Shown: positions 16,480 through 25,108, numbered from the stretch's first letter. The stretch is 64,000 bases of DNA from Sulfidibacterium sp964549335 (GCA_964549335.1 CAZJUQ010000010.1:1-64000), one strand, 5' to 3'. The notes: generated by a model not told the origin, from the letters alone. A program made the numbers and translations.

Positions 16480-17012
16480 TCTCTACCTACGGTTACGCCT
16501 TTTACCACCCTTTTTTTTCTTTCGAAATTATTAATATTGTCTTTTCTTACTTTTAATACAGCTTTGTCGCTTCCGGGTTCCAATAAATATATAAGTGTGT
16601 CGTAAACCACTTTTCCATAATCGTTATCCCAACTTTGAGGTGTAAGTTGATATAAATCCCTGTCGTTTAAACTGAAGGTTAAATCGCGGTTTCTTCCGTT
16701 TTCGAATGCTACATTGATATGGTTACGACCCGAACTTACGGCAACTCCGGGGGTGTTTTTCGGAATAATTATCTCTTCGATATATCTGCCGTTCTCCAAT
16801 TTTATTTCGCCGCGCGCCACTTTTGTTTCGGCATAAGTCAAATTCCGTTTTAATACTATTTTTCGCGAATTATAAAATTGTACGTTACTCACAGGTATTT
16901 TACTGTTATATAACATATAACGCATATCTTTAGTAAAATAAATCGTATTTGAACACGACGTCAAAAGAAATATTGTAACAACCGCAAAAATAAAACCCCT
17001 GTATTTTTTCAT
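16476..17012 (-). CDS. Putative lipoprotein of unknown function, coupled to the YwqK-repeat gene
   Basis: 178 residues. The N-terminus is a lipoprotein signal (FAVVTIFLLTSC) with lipobox Cys ~20. The mature part is mostly beta strand, with a short conserved-looking segment (EEIIIPKNTPGV) and a very basic end (NNFERKKRVVKGVTVGRE). I do not recognise a named family. It is the first gene of a two-gene operon, overlapping the YwqK-repeat gene by 4 bp. The two products may form a membrane-anchored complex; that is inference from coupling only. Confidence 0.75.
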   Translation of the reverse strand: MKKYRGFIFAVVTIFLLTSCSNTIYFTKDMRYMLYNSKIPVSNVQFYNSRKIVLKRNLTYAETKVARGEIKLENGRYIEEIIIPKNTPGVAVSSGRNHINVAFENGRNRDLTFSLNDRDLYQLTPQSWDNDYGKVVYDTLIYLLEPGSDKAVLKVRKDNINNFERKKRVVKGVTVGRE

Positions 17013-17151
17013 TTGTCAATATTTTAGAAATCATTTAAACATAAAACAATACAAAAAAAATTTCATAAAGAACTACGAACCACTTAACCAAACAGAAATA
17101 TTTTTTTCCGGAGTATCATTTTAGTTATTAATATTTATTTTTTCAGAATAA

Positions 17152-18087
17152 TCAGATTATTTTCAATTTTTTTGAAATTTCGAGCATTTTTTCTATCGGT
17201 TTACGAGCCGATTCGATAGTTTTTTTATCCAAAGATACAAAAGGTTTTTCATTTTTAAGTGCCAAATACAATTTTTCCATTGTATTGAGTTTCATGTAAG
17301 GACAATCGTTACAGGCGCATGTTTCGTCGGAAGGAACTACAATAAACTCTTTATCAGGAGCTTCTATTTTCATTTGGTGTAAAATACCTGTTTCTGTTGC
17401 AACAATATATTTTCCGGCATTGTCATTTTTCACATATTTCAGCAATCCCGTTGTAGAACCCACAAAATCGGCTATTTCCAAAATTTGTTGTTTACACTCT
17501 GGATGTGCCACAATTTTTGCCTCTTTGTTTTCCTCTTTAAGTTGCAATACTTTTTCGGCTGTAAGAATATCATGAACTTCGCAGGTACCGTTCCAAAGAA
17601 CCATATTCCGTCCGGTAACCGCATTGACATATCCACCGAGATTTTTATCGGGAGCAAATATTATTTTTTGTTCTTTGGGAAACGAATTTACTATTTGTAC
17701 CGCATTTCCCGAGGTACATATTACATCCGAAACGGTTTTAATTTTTGCGGTGGTGTTTATGTACGAAACCACTATATGGTCGGGATATTTTTGTTTGAAT
17801 TTTACGAAATCGTCGTAAGGACATGAATCGGCAAGCGAGCATCCTGCTTCCTCATCGGGCAGCAATACTTTTGTACCGGGATTTAAAATTTTCGCCGTTT
17901 CCGCCATAAAATGAACTCCCGCAAAAAGAATAATATCCGCATCAGCTTCCGCAGCCTTTTGCGAAAGTCCCAAACTATCGCCAACATAATCGGCAATATC
18001 CTGTATTTCACCTATTTGATAATAGTGTGCCAATATCAAGGCGTTTTTTTCATTTTTTAATTTTAATATCTCTTTACGGTAATCCAT
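17152..18087 (-). CDS. nadA: Quinolinate synthase
   Basis: 311 residues. NadA condenses iminoaspartate (made by NadB) with dihydroxyacetone phosphate to give quinolinate in NAD synthesis. It needs a [4Fe-4S] cluster held by three cysteines. Conserved segments are ILAHYYQ near the N-terminus, a Cys pair in GCSLADSC, GTCEVHD, and the C-terminal CACNDCPYM. The ATG at 18087 (MDYRKEIL) is preferred over an in-frame TTG six codons upstream. No nadB or nadC is adjacent. It is transcribed away from the very AT-rich gap 18088-18694. The oxygen-sensitive cluster fits a low-oxygen lifestyle. Confidence 0.97.
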   Translation of the reverse strand: MDYRKEILKLKNEKNALILAHYYQIGEIQDIADYVGDSLGLSQKAAEADADIILFAGVHFMAETAKILNPGTKVLLPDEEAGCSLADSCPYDDFVKFKQKYPDHIVVSYINTTAKIKTVSDVICTSGNAVQIVNSFPKEQKIIFAPDKNLGGYVNAVTGRNMVLWNGTCEVHDILTAEKVLQLKEENKEAKIVAHPECKQQILEIADFVGSTTGLLKYVKNDNAGKYIVATETGILHQMKIEAPDKEFIVVPSDETCACNDCPYMKLNTMEKLYLALKNEKPFVSLDKKTIESARKPIEKMLEISKKLKII

Positions 18088-18694
18088 TTTATTATCTTTT
18101 TGCAATTTTTTATTTAGCGAAATAACGATTTTTTTCCGAAAAATTTATAACCCTCAATACCTTTAATTTTATATCTTAATTATTATTATAACTATATGAT
18201 TTTTTAAAAAAAAGATATTAATGTTATTAGTCTGTTTATAAGTGTGAAAAAAATATTGCATAAATATTGACAAATGCTTTTTTAGAGTTTAACTAACATT
18301 TTATTCACACGATTTCAAATTCTAATGGATGTTATAATAGAAAATTGGCATATTAATTAACATAGTGTTGATAAAAATTTTCTTAATAAAATTTGTTTAC
18401 GGTTTTTGATAAACGGTGTTAATATTTTTTTGAAAAAAGGTGATAAAAATTCATTTTATGTTGAAAGTTATCTGAACGGATTTTTGTCTGTTAATAAATG
18501 GCGGGTTATTAAAAAAAATCAAAAGGAAATAAACAGGTTTTAAACAATATGTTATTGATAAATCGTAATTTTATGATTATTAGAAAATAATGGAAAATTG
18601 AATAAGAGAGATAATAATAAAAAACATTAATTGTAAAGCAGTTAAGTATGGCGTAAATTTTTATGTAATTTTGTAAAATGAAAATTTATTAACA
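18088..18694. other. Very AT-rich, gene-free divergent gap; candidate replication origin
   Basis: About 600 bp with no credible gene and very low G+C (one sampled 60-base line, 18181-18240, has 7 G or C). It contains TTATTCACA at 18301-18309, a match to the DnaA-box consensus TTATNCACA. TGTTGATAA at 18366-18374 is one mismatch from a reverse-strand box, and several GATAAA repeats follow. Genes on both sides read away from it: nadA and the genes to its left on minus, rpiB and most genes to its right on plus. Two parS sites lie 11-13 kb away. An origin is one reading; long promoters for the two flanking operons are another. Confidence 0.3.
18666..18673 (+). promoter_or_regulatory. Minus-7 promoter element of the rpiB operon
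   Basis: TAATTTTG matches TAnnTTTG, 21 bases before the rpiB ATG. No good -33 box is seen at the usual spacing. Confidence 0.4.
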
Positions 18695-19150
18695 ATGACG
18701 ATGGAAGAGAAAGATATAATACCCATAGCTTCGGACCACGGTGGATATGAAATGAAGGAATTTTTAATTGAAAAGTTGAAAAACGCCGGATACAAAATAA
18801 AAGACATGGGAACATACAGCAGTGAAAGTGTCGATTATCCCGATTTTATTCATCCTTTGGCAAAAGCCGTTAATGACGATGTTTATGTAAGGGGAATAAT
18901 TATGTGCGGTAGCGGAAACGGAGCACAGATGACGGCAAACAAATATCCTAACGTAAGGGCGGGATTGTGCTGGAGTGTTGAACAAGCTGAATTGATAAGA
19001 AAACACAACAATGCAAATATAATATCGTTACCGGGACGGTTTGTTCCTTTCGATAAAGCGTGGAAAATGGTTTTGGCATTTTTGAATACGGATTTTGAGG
19101 GAGGAAGACATGAGAGACGTGTTGAAAAAATTTCGAAAATATTGAAATAG
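18695..19150 (+). CDS. rpiB: Ribose-5-phosphate isomerase B
   Basis: 151 residues. RpiB interconverts ribulose 5-phosphate and ribose 5-phosphate in the pentose phosphate pathway. Visible family features are IASDHGGYEMK near the N-terminus, the catalytic Cys71 in IIMCGSGNGAQM, and RKHNNANII and GRHERRVEKI at the end. Length is normal. First gene of the plus-strand run after the AT-rich gap, followed 21 bp later by the LutB-like gene. LacA/LacB are relatives, but the motif set and single copy favour RpiB. Confidence 0.95.
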   Translation: MTMEEKDIIPIASDHGGYEMKEFLIEKLKNAGYKIKDMGTYSSESVDYPDFIHPLAKAVNDDVYVRGIIMCGSGNGAQMTANKYPNVRAGLCWSVEQAELIRKHNNANIISLPGRFVPFDKAWKMVLAFLNTDFEGGRHERRVEKISKILK

Positions 19151-19171
19151 AAAAGTTGGTAAAAGGTGAAG

Positions 19172-20557
19172 ATGACTAACGAACATAAGAATTTTTACAA
19201 GCGTGCCGCCGAGGTGTCAGCCGACAAAGTTCACAGGGAAAAGATAAAGTTTAATATTTCGAAGTATGAAAATGCCGTTGAAAAGGGACAAAAAATTTAT
19301 AAAAACATTGAACTTGCACGTGAGAGGGCAGGACATACAAAATACAAGGTAATAAATAACCTTGAGAAATATCTTATAGAGTTTGAAGATAATTTTGTTA
19401 ATAACGGAGGAAAGGTTATTTGGGCCGAAACGGCACAAGAAGCCGTAAATGCAATAATAAAGATAGCAAAAGAGAGAAATGTGAAACATGTGGTCAAATC
19501 GAAATCGATGACCACGGAAGAGTTGGAGTTGAACAAATATCTTGAAAAAAACAAAATAGAATCGCTCGAAACAGACCTTGGAGAATTTATAGTACAGCAA
19601 GCGGGACAAAAACCATATCATATAGTTACCCCGGCAATGCACATGTCGAAATACGATATTGCAGAGCTTTACCACGAAAAATTCGGTACCGATGAAAAAC
19701 TTACTCCCGAAGAACTTACGCTATATACACGGAAACTTTTGAGGAAAAAATTTGCCGATGCCGACATGGGAATTACAGGAGCAAATTTTTTAATTGCCGA
19801 CACGGGAGCAATAGCATTGACCGAAAACGAAGGAAACGGAATTTTATCAATGTCGTTTCCAAAAGTACACATAGCAATAGCAGGTATTGAAAAAATAATA
19901 CCGACACTTGACGATTTGGATTTATACTGGCCTTTACTTGCAACCCACGGTACAGGTCAACACGTTACCGTGTATAACTCCATAATAAGCGGCCCAAAAA
20001 AAAGAGGAGAAAAAGACGGTCCAGAAGAGATGTTTGTAATATTGCTCGATAACGGCAGAAGTAAGATATTGGCCGAAGAGGAACCCAGACGTGCTTTGTC
20101 GTGCATACGTTGCGGTGCGTGTCTTAATGCTTGTCCCATTTATAAAAACATAGGAGGTCATACTTACAACACTACATACAGCGGACCTATAGGATCAATA
20201 ATTACTCCCTATATGACCGATTTTAAACAATATAAACACCTGAGTTTCGCCTGTACCATTTGCGGAAAGTGTACAGAAGTATGTCCCGTAAAAATTCCCT
20301 TGCACGATTTAATGTTACTAACCAGGAACGACAGTGTTAAGAAAGGATTTTACACCTTTTTCGACAAGGCAAGCATGAAAGTATCGGGAATTGCACTCGG
20401 AAAAAGGAAAATGCTCGATATGGTTAACGGAAAATTAAAGAATAAGATTGTTGCAATGGCTGCCAAAAAGGCTTGGGGACCGGAGAGAGAATTGCCTGAA
20501 TTTGCCGAAAAATCATTCAGTCAGCAGTGGAAAGAAAGAGAAAACTATAAAAAATAG
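19172..20557 (+). CDS. lutB: LutB-like iron-sulfur protein (LUD domain plus two 4Fe-4S motifs)
   Basis: About 461 residues. The N-terminal two thirds is the LUD (DUF162) domain; the C-terminal part has two ferredoxin-like Cys clusters, CIRCGACLNACP and CTICGKCTEVCP. This is the architecture of LutB (YkgF), the central subunit of the LutABC L-lactate oxidation complex. The ATG at 19172 follows an AAAAGGTGAAG ribosome-binding stretch; a GTG two codons earlier is possible. No lutA or lutC is adjacent; instead it lies between rpiB and pgi (the pgi ATG is 4 bp after its stop). The partners must be elsewhere or the protein acts alone, so the lactate role is by family only. Confidence 0.85.
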   Translation: MTNEHKNFYKRAAEVSADKVHREKIKFNISKYENAVEKGQKIYKNIELARERAGHTKYKVINNLEKYLIEFEDNFVNNGGKVIWAETAQEAVNAIIKIAKERNVKHVVKSKSMTTEELELNKYLEKNKIESLETDLGEFIVQQAGQKPYHIVTPAMHMSKYDIAELYHEKFGTDEKLTPEELTLYTRKLLRKKFADADMGITGANFLIADTGAIALTENEGNGILSMSFPKVHIAIAGIEKIIPTLDDLDLYWPLLATHGTGQHVTVYNSIISGPKKRGEKDGPEEMFVILLDNGRSKILAEEEPRRALSCIRCGACLNACPIYKNIGGHTYNTTYSGPIGSIITPYMTDFKQYKHLSFACTICGKCTEVCPVKIPLHDLMLLTRNDSVKKGFYTFFDKASMKVSGIALGKRKMLDMVNGKLKNKIVAMAAKKAWGPERELPEFAEKSFSQQWKERENYKK

Positions 20558-20561
20558 AAAA

Positions 20562-21905
20562 ATGGACACCGTAAAAGTTGATTACCGTAATGCTTTGAAT
20601 TTTGTTTCCGAAAAGGAGATATCTGAATTTCAAAGAGAGATTGATATATATTTTGAAGCCGTAAAAAACAAAACCGGAAAAGGAAATGATTTTCTCGGAT
20701 GGGTTGATTTGCCTTCGAAAACCACCGATACTTTAATTGAAAAGATAGAAAAAAGTGCCGGCAGGTTACGTGAACTTTCCGAGGTGTGTGTAGTTGTCGG
20801 AATAGGAGGTTCTTATCTTGGAGCGAGAGCTGTTACAGAGGCTTTGTCACCGCATTTTAACCTGTTGAAAAAAAAGGCCGGTAATCCGGTAATGTTATAT
20901 GCGGGATATAACATAAGTGAAGATTATCTTGCCGAGCTGTTAACGGTTTTGGACGAAAAAGATTATTCAATAATAGTAATTTCGAAATCGGGAACCACTA
21001 CCGAACCTGCCATTGCCTTTCGTATATTAAGAAATCACCTTATAAAAAAATATGGTAAAGAGGCTGAGAAAGAGAGAATAATAGCCATTACCGACAGTAA
21101 AAAAGGAGCTTTGAAAAAACTTGCCGTCAACGAGGGTTACGAAACATATGTTGTTCCCGACGATGTGGGAGGAAGGTATTCGGTACTTACGCCTGTAGGT
21201 TTATTACCGGTTGCCGTTTCGGGTATAGATATAAAAGAGTTGTTAAACGGGGCTAAAATCATGGAAGAGAATGCCAAAAACAATTCAACTGTCGGAGAGA
21301 GTGCCATAGCAACATATGCCGCTGTGCGAAACGCATTGTACAAAAAGGGCAAGACAATAGAGATAACCGTTAATTACGAGCCGCGCCTATACTATTTTAC
21401 AGAGTGGTGGAAACAGCTTTACGGCGAAAGCGAAGGAAAAGATAAAAAAGGAATTTTTCCTGCAGGAGTAAGTTTTACAACAGATTTACACTCGTTAGGA
21501 CAATATATTCAAGACGGTTTGCGAATAATGTTCGAAACGGTTATTTCCGTTGAAAATCCTGATAAAATTTTGAAAATTCCGGAAGATGAAAATAATCTCG
21601 ATAATTTGAATTATTTAGCCGGAAAGAGAATACACGAAGTAAACCACATGGCCGAACTCGGTACAGCCATTGCCCATATTGACGGAGGTGTTCCGAACAT
21701 AAAAATATCTATTCCCGTAATTTCGGAAAACAGTTTGGGACAATTGATATATTTCTACGAATTTGCATGTGCCGTAAGCGGATATATTCTTGGTGTCAAT
21801 CCTTTCGACCAGCCCGGTGTTGAAGCATACAAAAAGAATATGTTCGCCTTGTTGGGTAAGCCCGGATTTGAAAAAGAATCGGAATTGTTACGAAAAAGGT
21901 TGTAA
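20562..21905 (+). CDS. pgi: Glucose-6-phosphate isomerase
   Basis: 447 residues, the length of the shorter bacterial PGI form. It interconverts glucose 6-phosphate and fructose 6-phosphate. Sugar-isomerase (SIS) motifs are visible: VVGIGGSYLGARAV, ISKSGTTTEPAIAF and the segment GESEGKDKKGIFP that carries an active-site Glu; the end has FDQPGVEAYKK. The ATG at 20562 (MDTVKVDY) starts 4 bp after the LutB-like stop; longer frames into that gene are artefacts. In the same operon as rpiB and the lipoprotein gene 6 bp downstream. Confidence 0.97.
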   Translation: MDTVKVDYRNALNFVSEKEISEFQREIDIYFEAVKNKTGKGNDFLGWVDLPSKTTDTLIEKIEKSAGRLRELSEVCVVVGIGGSYLGARAVTEALSPHFNLLKKKAGNPVMLYAGYNISEDYLAELLTVLDEKDYSIIVISKSGTTTEPAIAFRILRNHLIKKYGKEAEKERIIAITDSKKGALKKLAVNEGYETYVVPDDVGGRYSVLTPVGLLPVAVSGIDIKELLNGAKIMEENAKNNSTVGESAIATYAAVRNALYKKGKTIEITVNYEPRLYYFTEWWKQLYGESEGKDKKGIFPAGVSFTTDLHSLGQYIQDGLRIMFETVISVENPDKILKIPEDENNLDNLNYLAGKRIHEVNHMAELGTAIAHIDGGVPNIKISIPVISENSLGQLIYFYEFACAVSGYILGVNPFDQPGVEAYKKNMFALLGKPGFEKESELLRKRL

Positions 21906-21911
21906 TACGGC

Positions 21912-22367
21912 ATGCTGTTTAAACGCGTAAAATTATTTTTAACACTGCTTTTGTTATCCGCTGTTTTGTTGTTTTCGTGTACCAAAAGTAACCAAAGTGC
22001 ATTTGAATTGTTGAAAAATTTAAACGGCACCTGGAAATCTACTGGAAACATAATAGTTTACGACAGTTGGCTAACACTGAACGATTCGACATTAAGCGGA
22101 AAACGTTTTTCTAAAATAGGCGGCGATACGGTTTTTATTAATAATTTTGAAATAAAAATCAGAAAAAATATTATTACACTGATAATTAAAGAGACAAAGT
22201 ATTCGGTTAAAAAAGCCGGTTTAAGAGAGATTTATTTTGAAAACGGTAATAACATATATCCTGAAAAAATAATTATGAGTTACCCCGGCGATTCTACATA
22301 TAAATACAGGCAGGAAAACAGTAGAGGCAACAAAGTTATTGAGTTTAAAATGAAAAAGGAAGGATAA
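21912..22367 (+). CDS. Small lipoprotein, DUF6265-like
   Basis: 151 residues with a lipoprotein signal (LFLTLLLLSAVLLFSC). The mature part begins with a segment of the kind LLKNLNGTWKS, followed by DSWLTLNDSTLSGKRF and GGDTVFINNFEI. This pattern resembles the beta-barrel DUF6265 family, whose function is unknown. It is probably an outer- or inner-membrane-anchored periplasmic protein. It lies 6 bp after pgi, and its stop overlaps the start of the nitroreductase gene by one base, so these are co-transcribed. Confidence 0.7.
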   Translation: MLFKRVKLFLTLLLLSAVLLFSCTKSNQSAFELLKNLNGTWKSTGNIIVYDSWLTLNDSTLSGKRFSKIGGDTVFINNFEIKIRKNIITLIIKETKYSVKKAGLREIYFENGNNIYPEKIIMSYPGDSTYKYRQENSRGNKVIEFKMKKEG

Positions 22368-22915
22368 TGGAATTTTTAGAACTTGTTGAAAAACGACAGA
22401 GCGACAGAAAATATACAGGCAAAACCGTTGAAAAAGAAAAACTGGCAAAATGTTTGGAAGCTGCACGTTTAGCTCCTTCGGCAAGTAATTCGCAACCATG
22501 GACTTTTATTGTTGCCGACGAGCCGGAGCTTGTAAAACAGCTGGCAAAAGCGAGCGAAGGACCATTAAAAAGTTTTAATAATTTTGTTAAACAGGCTCCT
22601 GTAATTGTTGCCGTTGTTATGGAGAAACCGAAAATAATAACCGAGCTGGGCGGCAAAATCAAAGAAAAAGAGTACCCTTTAATAGACATTGGCATAGCTG
22701 CCGAACATTTTTGTTTGCAAGCCGCCGAATTGGACTTGGGAACATGTATGCTCGGTTGGTTTGACGAACAGCGTGCAAAGGAACTTTTGAAGGTTCCGGA
22801 GAATAAAAATATTCCGTTATTAATAACGGTAGGCTATACGCCCGTAAATTACAAACACCGGAAAAAAATAAGGAAAAGCTTTGAAAAGGTAGTAAGGTTT
22901 AACAAGTACCAATAA
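22367..22915 (+). CDS. Nitroreductase family FMN protein
   Basis: 182 residues. The N-terminal FMN-binding motif RQSDRKY (family RxSxRxF/Y) and PSASNSQPWTFIV, and the later AAEHFCLQAAELDLGTCMLGWF, are typical of nitroreductases. They also occur in relatives that reduce flavins, quinones or other small electron acceptors with NAD(P)H. The substrate cannot be told from sequence. It starts on the last base of the upstream stop codon (TAATG) and precedes the UpxY-like gene by 7 bp. Confidence 0.9.
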   Translation: MEFLELVEKRQSDRKYTGKTVEKEKLAKCLEAARLAPSASNSQPWTFIVADEPELVKQLAKASEGPLKSFNNFVKQAPVIVAVVMEKPKIITELGGKIKEKEYPLIDIGIAAEHFCLQAAELDLGTCMLGWFDEQRAKELLKVPENKNIPLLITVGYTPVNYKHRKKIRKSFEKVVRFNKYQ

Positions 22916-22922
22916 GAAAAAA

Positions 22923-23423
22923 ATGGCTGAGAAAAAATGGCACGCAATATATGTGAAATCGAGGCACGAGAAAAAGGTTGCTTTAGAGCTTAAGGCGCAA
23001 AACATAGAGTATTATTTGCCGTTGGAACGTGTTTTGCGCCAATGGAGCGACAGAAAAAAGTGGGTTGAAGAACCTCTTTTCAGGTCTTATATTTTTGTTT
23101 GTGTTGACCAAAAAGATTATTACAAAGCCCTGTACGTGCCCGGTGCATTGAAATATGTTACTTTCGAAGGAAAAGCAGTGGTTGTTCCGCCTCAGCAAAT
23201 AGAAGCTATAAAGTTTTATTTAAACGAAAAAACACCTTTGGATATTGACAACAGCCAAATGAAAGAGGGACAAAAAGTGGAAGTGATAGCAGGAAAATTA
23301 ACCGGTTTGCAGGGTACATTGGTGCAAGTTAACGACAAAAAACGTGTAAAGGTTGAAATAGAGGTAGTAAACAGTGCCGTATTTGTACAAATACCTCGAA
23401 ACCGCTTACGCATTATAGAGTAG
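22923..23423 (+). CDS. UpxY/NusG-type transcription antiterminator
   Basis: 166 residues with a NusG N-terminal (NGN) domain (KKWHAIYVKSRHEKKVALEL, residues ~5-100) and a C-terminal KOW domain (EGQKVEVIAGKLTGLQGTLV, residues ~115-160). Specialised NusG paralogs of this kind (UpxY, RfaH, LoaP) bind RNA polymerase and let it read through long operons. In Bacteroidota they are usually the first gene of a capsule or exopolysaccharide cluster. Here it is the last gene of a metabolic operon and converges on xseB with an 11-bp overlap. No polysaccharide cluster follows, so it must act in trans or serve another purpose. It could also be the remnant of a lost locus. Confidence 0.88.
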   Translation: MAEKKWHAIYVKSRHEKKVALELKAQNIEYYLPLERVLRQWSDRKKWVEEPLFRSYIFVCVDQKDYYKALYVPGALKYVTFEGKAVVVPPQQIEAIKFYLNEKTPLDIDNSQMKEGQKVEVIAGKLTGLQGTLVQVNDKKRVKVEIEVVNSAVFVQIPRNRLRIIE

Positions 23424-23622
23424 TTTCGCTTTCCGGTATTTCGTCCAGAATTTTATTTACCTCTTTTTCGGTACTGAAAAGTTTTGCTTTACAAATTCTG
23501 ATTAATTCGGATGCACGTTTTACCTTTTCGGATAGTTCGTCAACCGAAATTTCTTCCGATTCAATTTTGTTTACAATATCTTCGAGTTCGCTAACGGCTT
23601 TTTCGTAACTGATTTTTTCCAT
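23413..23622 (-). CDS. xseB: Exodeoxyribonuclease VII small subunit
   Basis: 69 residues. The motif SYEKAVSELEDIVNKIESEEISVDELSEKVKRASELI is the XseB helical hairpin. Several XseB copies bind one XseA and are needed for single-strand DNA degradation from both ends. It starts one base after the xseA stop, so the two are coupled. Its 3' end overlaps the convergent antiterminator gene by 11 bp. Confidence 0.93.
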   Translation of the reverse strand: MEKISYEKAVSELEDIVNKIESEEISVDELSEKVKRASELIRICKAKLFSTEKEVNKILDEIPESETTL

Positions 23623-23623
23623 C

Positions 23624-25024
23624 TTATTGTCTATTATTTTCGGTAAATACTATTTTTGATGATACAACACCTTTATAGAGCTTGCTTTCTATTATATCGC
23701 CGGCTTTAAGGTTATTCGCCTGTTTCAAGGCTTTTCCTTCAAAAAGGGTTATACTGTATCCCCGTTTCAAAATGTTTTCGGGTTTTAAAAGTTCCAAATG
23801 TTTTTTTATGTTTTCCGTTTTGTTTTTATTTTTTTCAAAAAACAGGGACAAAGATTTTGATAATGAAATTACAAGATTGTCAAGATGATTTTTTTCGGCA
23901 GTAATAACAGTACCTGCCTTATGTTCAACCGATTTTGAGATAACATTCAAAATATATTTTCTTTTTAGAATGGAATTTGTTGCTTTATTGGAAATTTTTC
24001 GCCGGTAAATGTCTATGGAAAAATTTTTTTGTTGTAAAAATAAAGATGTTTTTGAAACAATTCTGTTAATAAGATTATCGGTTTTGTTTTTTTCCGTTAT
24101 AATTTTTTCGACGGAGGCGTTTAGTAGTATATTTTGAGCCGTAATAACCCTTTCGTAAAAGGTTTCGAATTTTTGAATGATAAAGTGTGCCGCTTCGGTA
24201 GGGGTTATTTTATTGGCAAAAGCCACCATTTGAACCACCGTTTCGTTAGTAGAGTGACCTATACCGGTAATAACCGGCAAAGGACAAGAGGCAACCGCTT
24301 TTGAAAGTGAATAGTTATCGAAAGCGTTTAGTCCCACGTCACCACCACCGCCCCGTATTATGCATACCACATCGAAAAGTTTTTTATGCATTGATATATT
24401 ATCGATTTGTTCCTTTATGGAAACAACAGCACCTTCGCCTTGTAAAAGTGCCGGAAAAAGAGAGTGTTCGATAACGAAACGGTATTTGTTATTGTTGAGG
24501 ATATTAATGAAATCGTTATAGCCTTTGCTTGTTTCTACCGAAATAACGGCAATACGTTTTGGTAGTAACGGAAAATTCAGGTTTTTGTTTTTGAAAAAGA
24601 GACCTTCGTTTTGAAGTCTTGCTATTGTCTCTTTTTTTTCGCGAGCCATTTCGCCAAGGGTAAATGACGGCTCTATATCCACAATATTGAGGGCAAGTCC
24701 GTACTGTTCGTGAAAGGTAATTTTTGCAAGAATAAGAACGTAAATACCATCTTTAAGATTTTCGCCGGTAACCGAACGGAATTTGTTGTTAATGGTAGTA
24801 AAATTGCCCGCCCAAATATTTGCACGTATTTGTGCTTTAATACGTCCATTTTCCTTCTCTACCAAATCGGGGTAACAATGACCGCTTTTGGTGTAATAAT
24901 TTAGCTTAACTATTTCGGCTTTAATCCAATAATAGTTGTTAAAGGTATTGCCGATTACATTTTTTATGCTCAGCAACACATCTTTCAAAGAATAAATTTT
25001 CCGTTGCGGTAAATTTTGGTCCAT
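23624..25024 (-). CDS. xseA: Exodeoxyribonuclease VII large subunit
   Basis: 466 residues. The N-terminal OB-fold (YSLKDVLLSIKNVI...YYWIKAEIVKLN) and the core with PKRIAVISVETSKGYNDF, IIRGGGG, and LPVITGIGHSTNETVV followed by TPTEAA match XseA. A C-terminal coiled-coil region binds XseB. The enzyme degrades single-stranded DNA in repair and recombination. The ATG at 25024 (MDQNLPQRKIYSL) is the family start; an upstream extension would run through its own promoter at 25035-25042. Divergent from the DUF4175 gene. Confidence 0.95.
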   Translation of the reverse strand: MDQNLPQRKIYSLKDVLLSIKNVIGNTFNNYYWIKAEIVKLNYYTKSGHCYPDLVEKENGRIKAQIRANIWAGNFTTINNKFRSVTGENLKDGIYVLILAKITFHEQYGLALNIVDIEPSFTLGEMAREKKETIARLQNEGLFFKNKNLNFPLLPKRIAVISVETSKGYNDFINILNNNKYRFVIEHSLFPALLQGEGAVVSIKEQIDNISMHKKLFDVVCIIRGGGGDVGLNAFDNYSLSKAVASCPLPVITGIGHSTNETVVQMVAFANKITPTEAAHFIIQKFETFYERVITAQNILLNASVEKIITEKNKTDNLINRIVSKTSLFLQQKNFSIDIYRRKISNKATNSILKRKYILNVISKSVEHKAGTVITAEKNHLDNLVISLSKSLSLFFEKNKNKTENIKKHLELLKPENILKRGYSITLFEGKALKQANNLKAGDIIESKLYKGVVSSKIVFTENNRQ

Positions 25025-25034
25025 ATGATTGTAG

Positions 25035-25042
25035 CAAAGATA
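25035..25042 (-). promoter_or_regulatory. Minus-7 promoter element of xseA-xseB
   Basis: On the minus strand TATCTTTG, 10 bases before the xseA ATG at 25024. This would give a very short leader. It forms a back-to-back pair with an identical element on the plus strand at 25077-25084. Confidence 0.4.
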
Positions 25043-25076
25043 ATACTCTTTTTTCTTTTTCGATTGTGGCAATGGT

Positions 25077-25084
25077 TATCTTTG
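25077..25084 (+). promoter_or_regulatory. Minus-7 promoter element of the DUF4175 operon
   Basis: TATCTTTG on the plus strand, 24 bases before the TTG start at 25109. It lies downstream of the earlier possible starts, so it decides between them. Confidence 0.4.
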
Positions 25085-25108
25085 CAAATCATTTTTCAGT
25101 ACAGGGTT

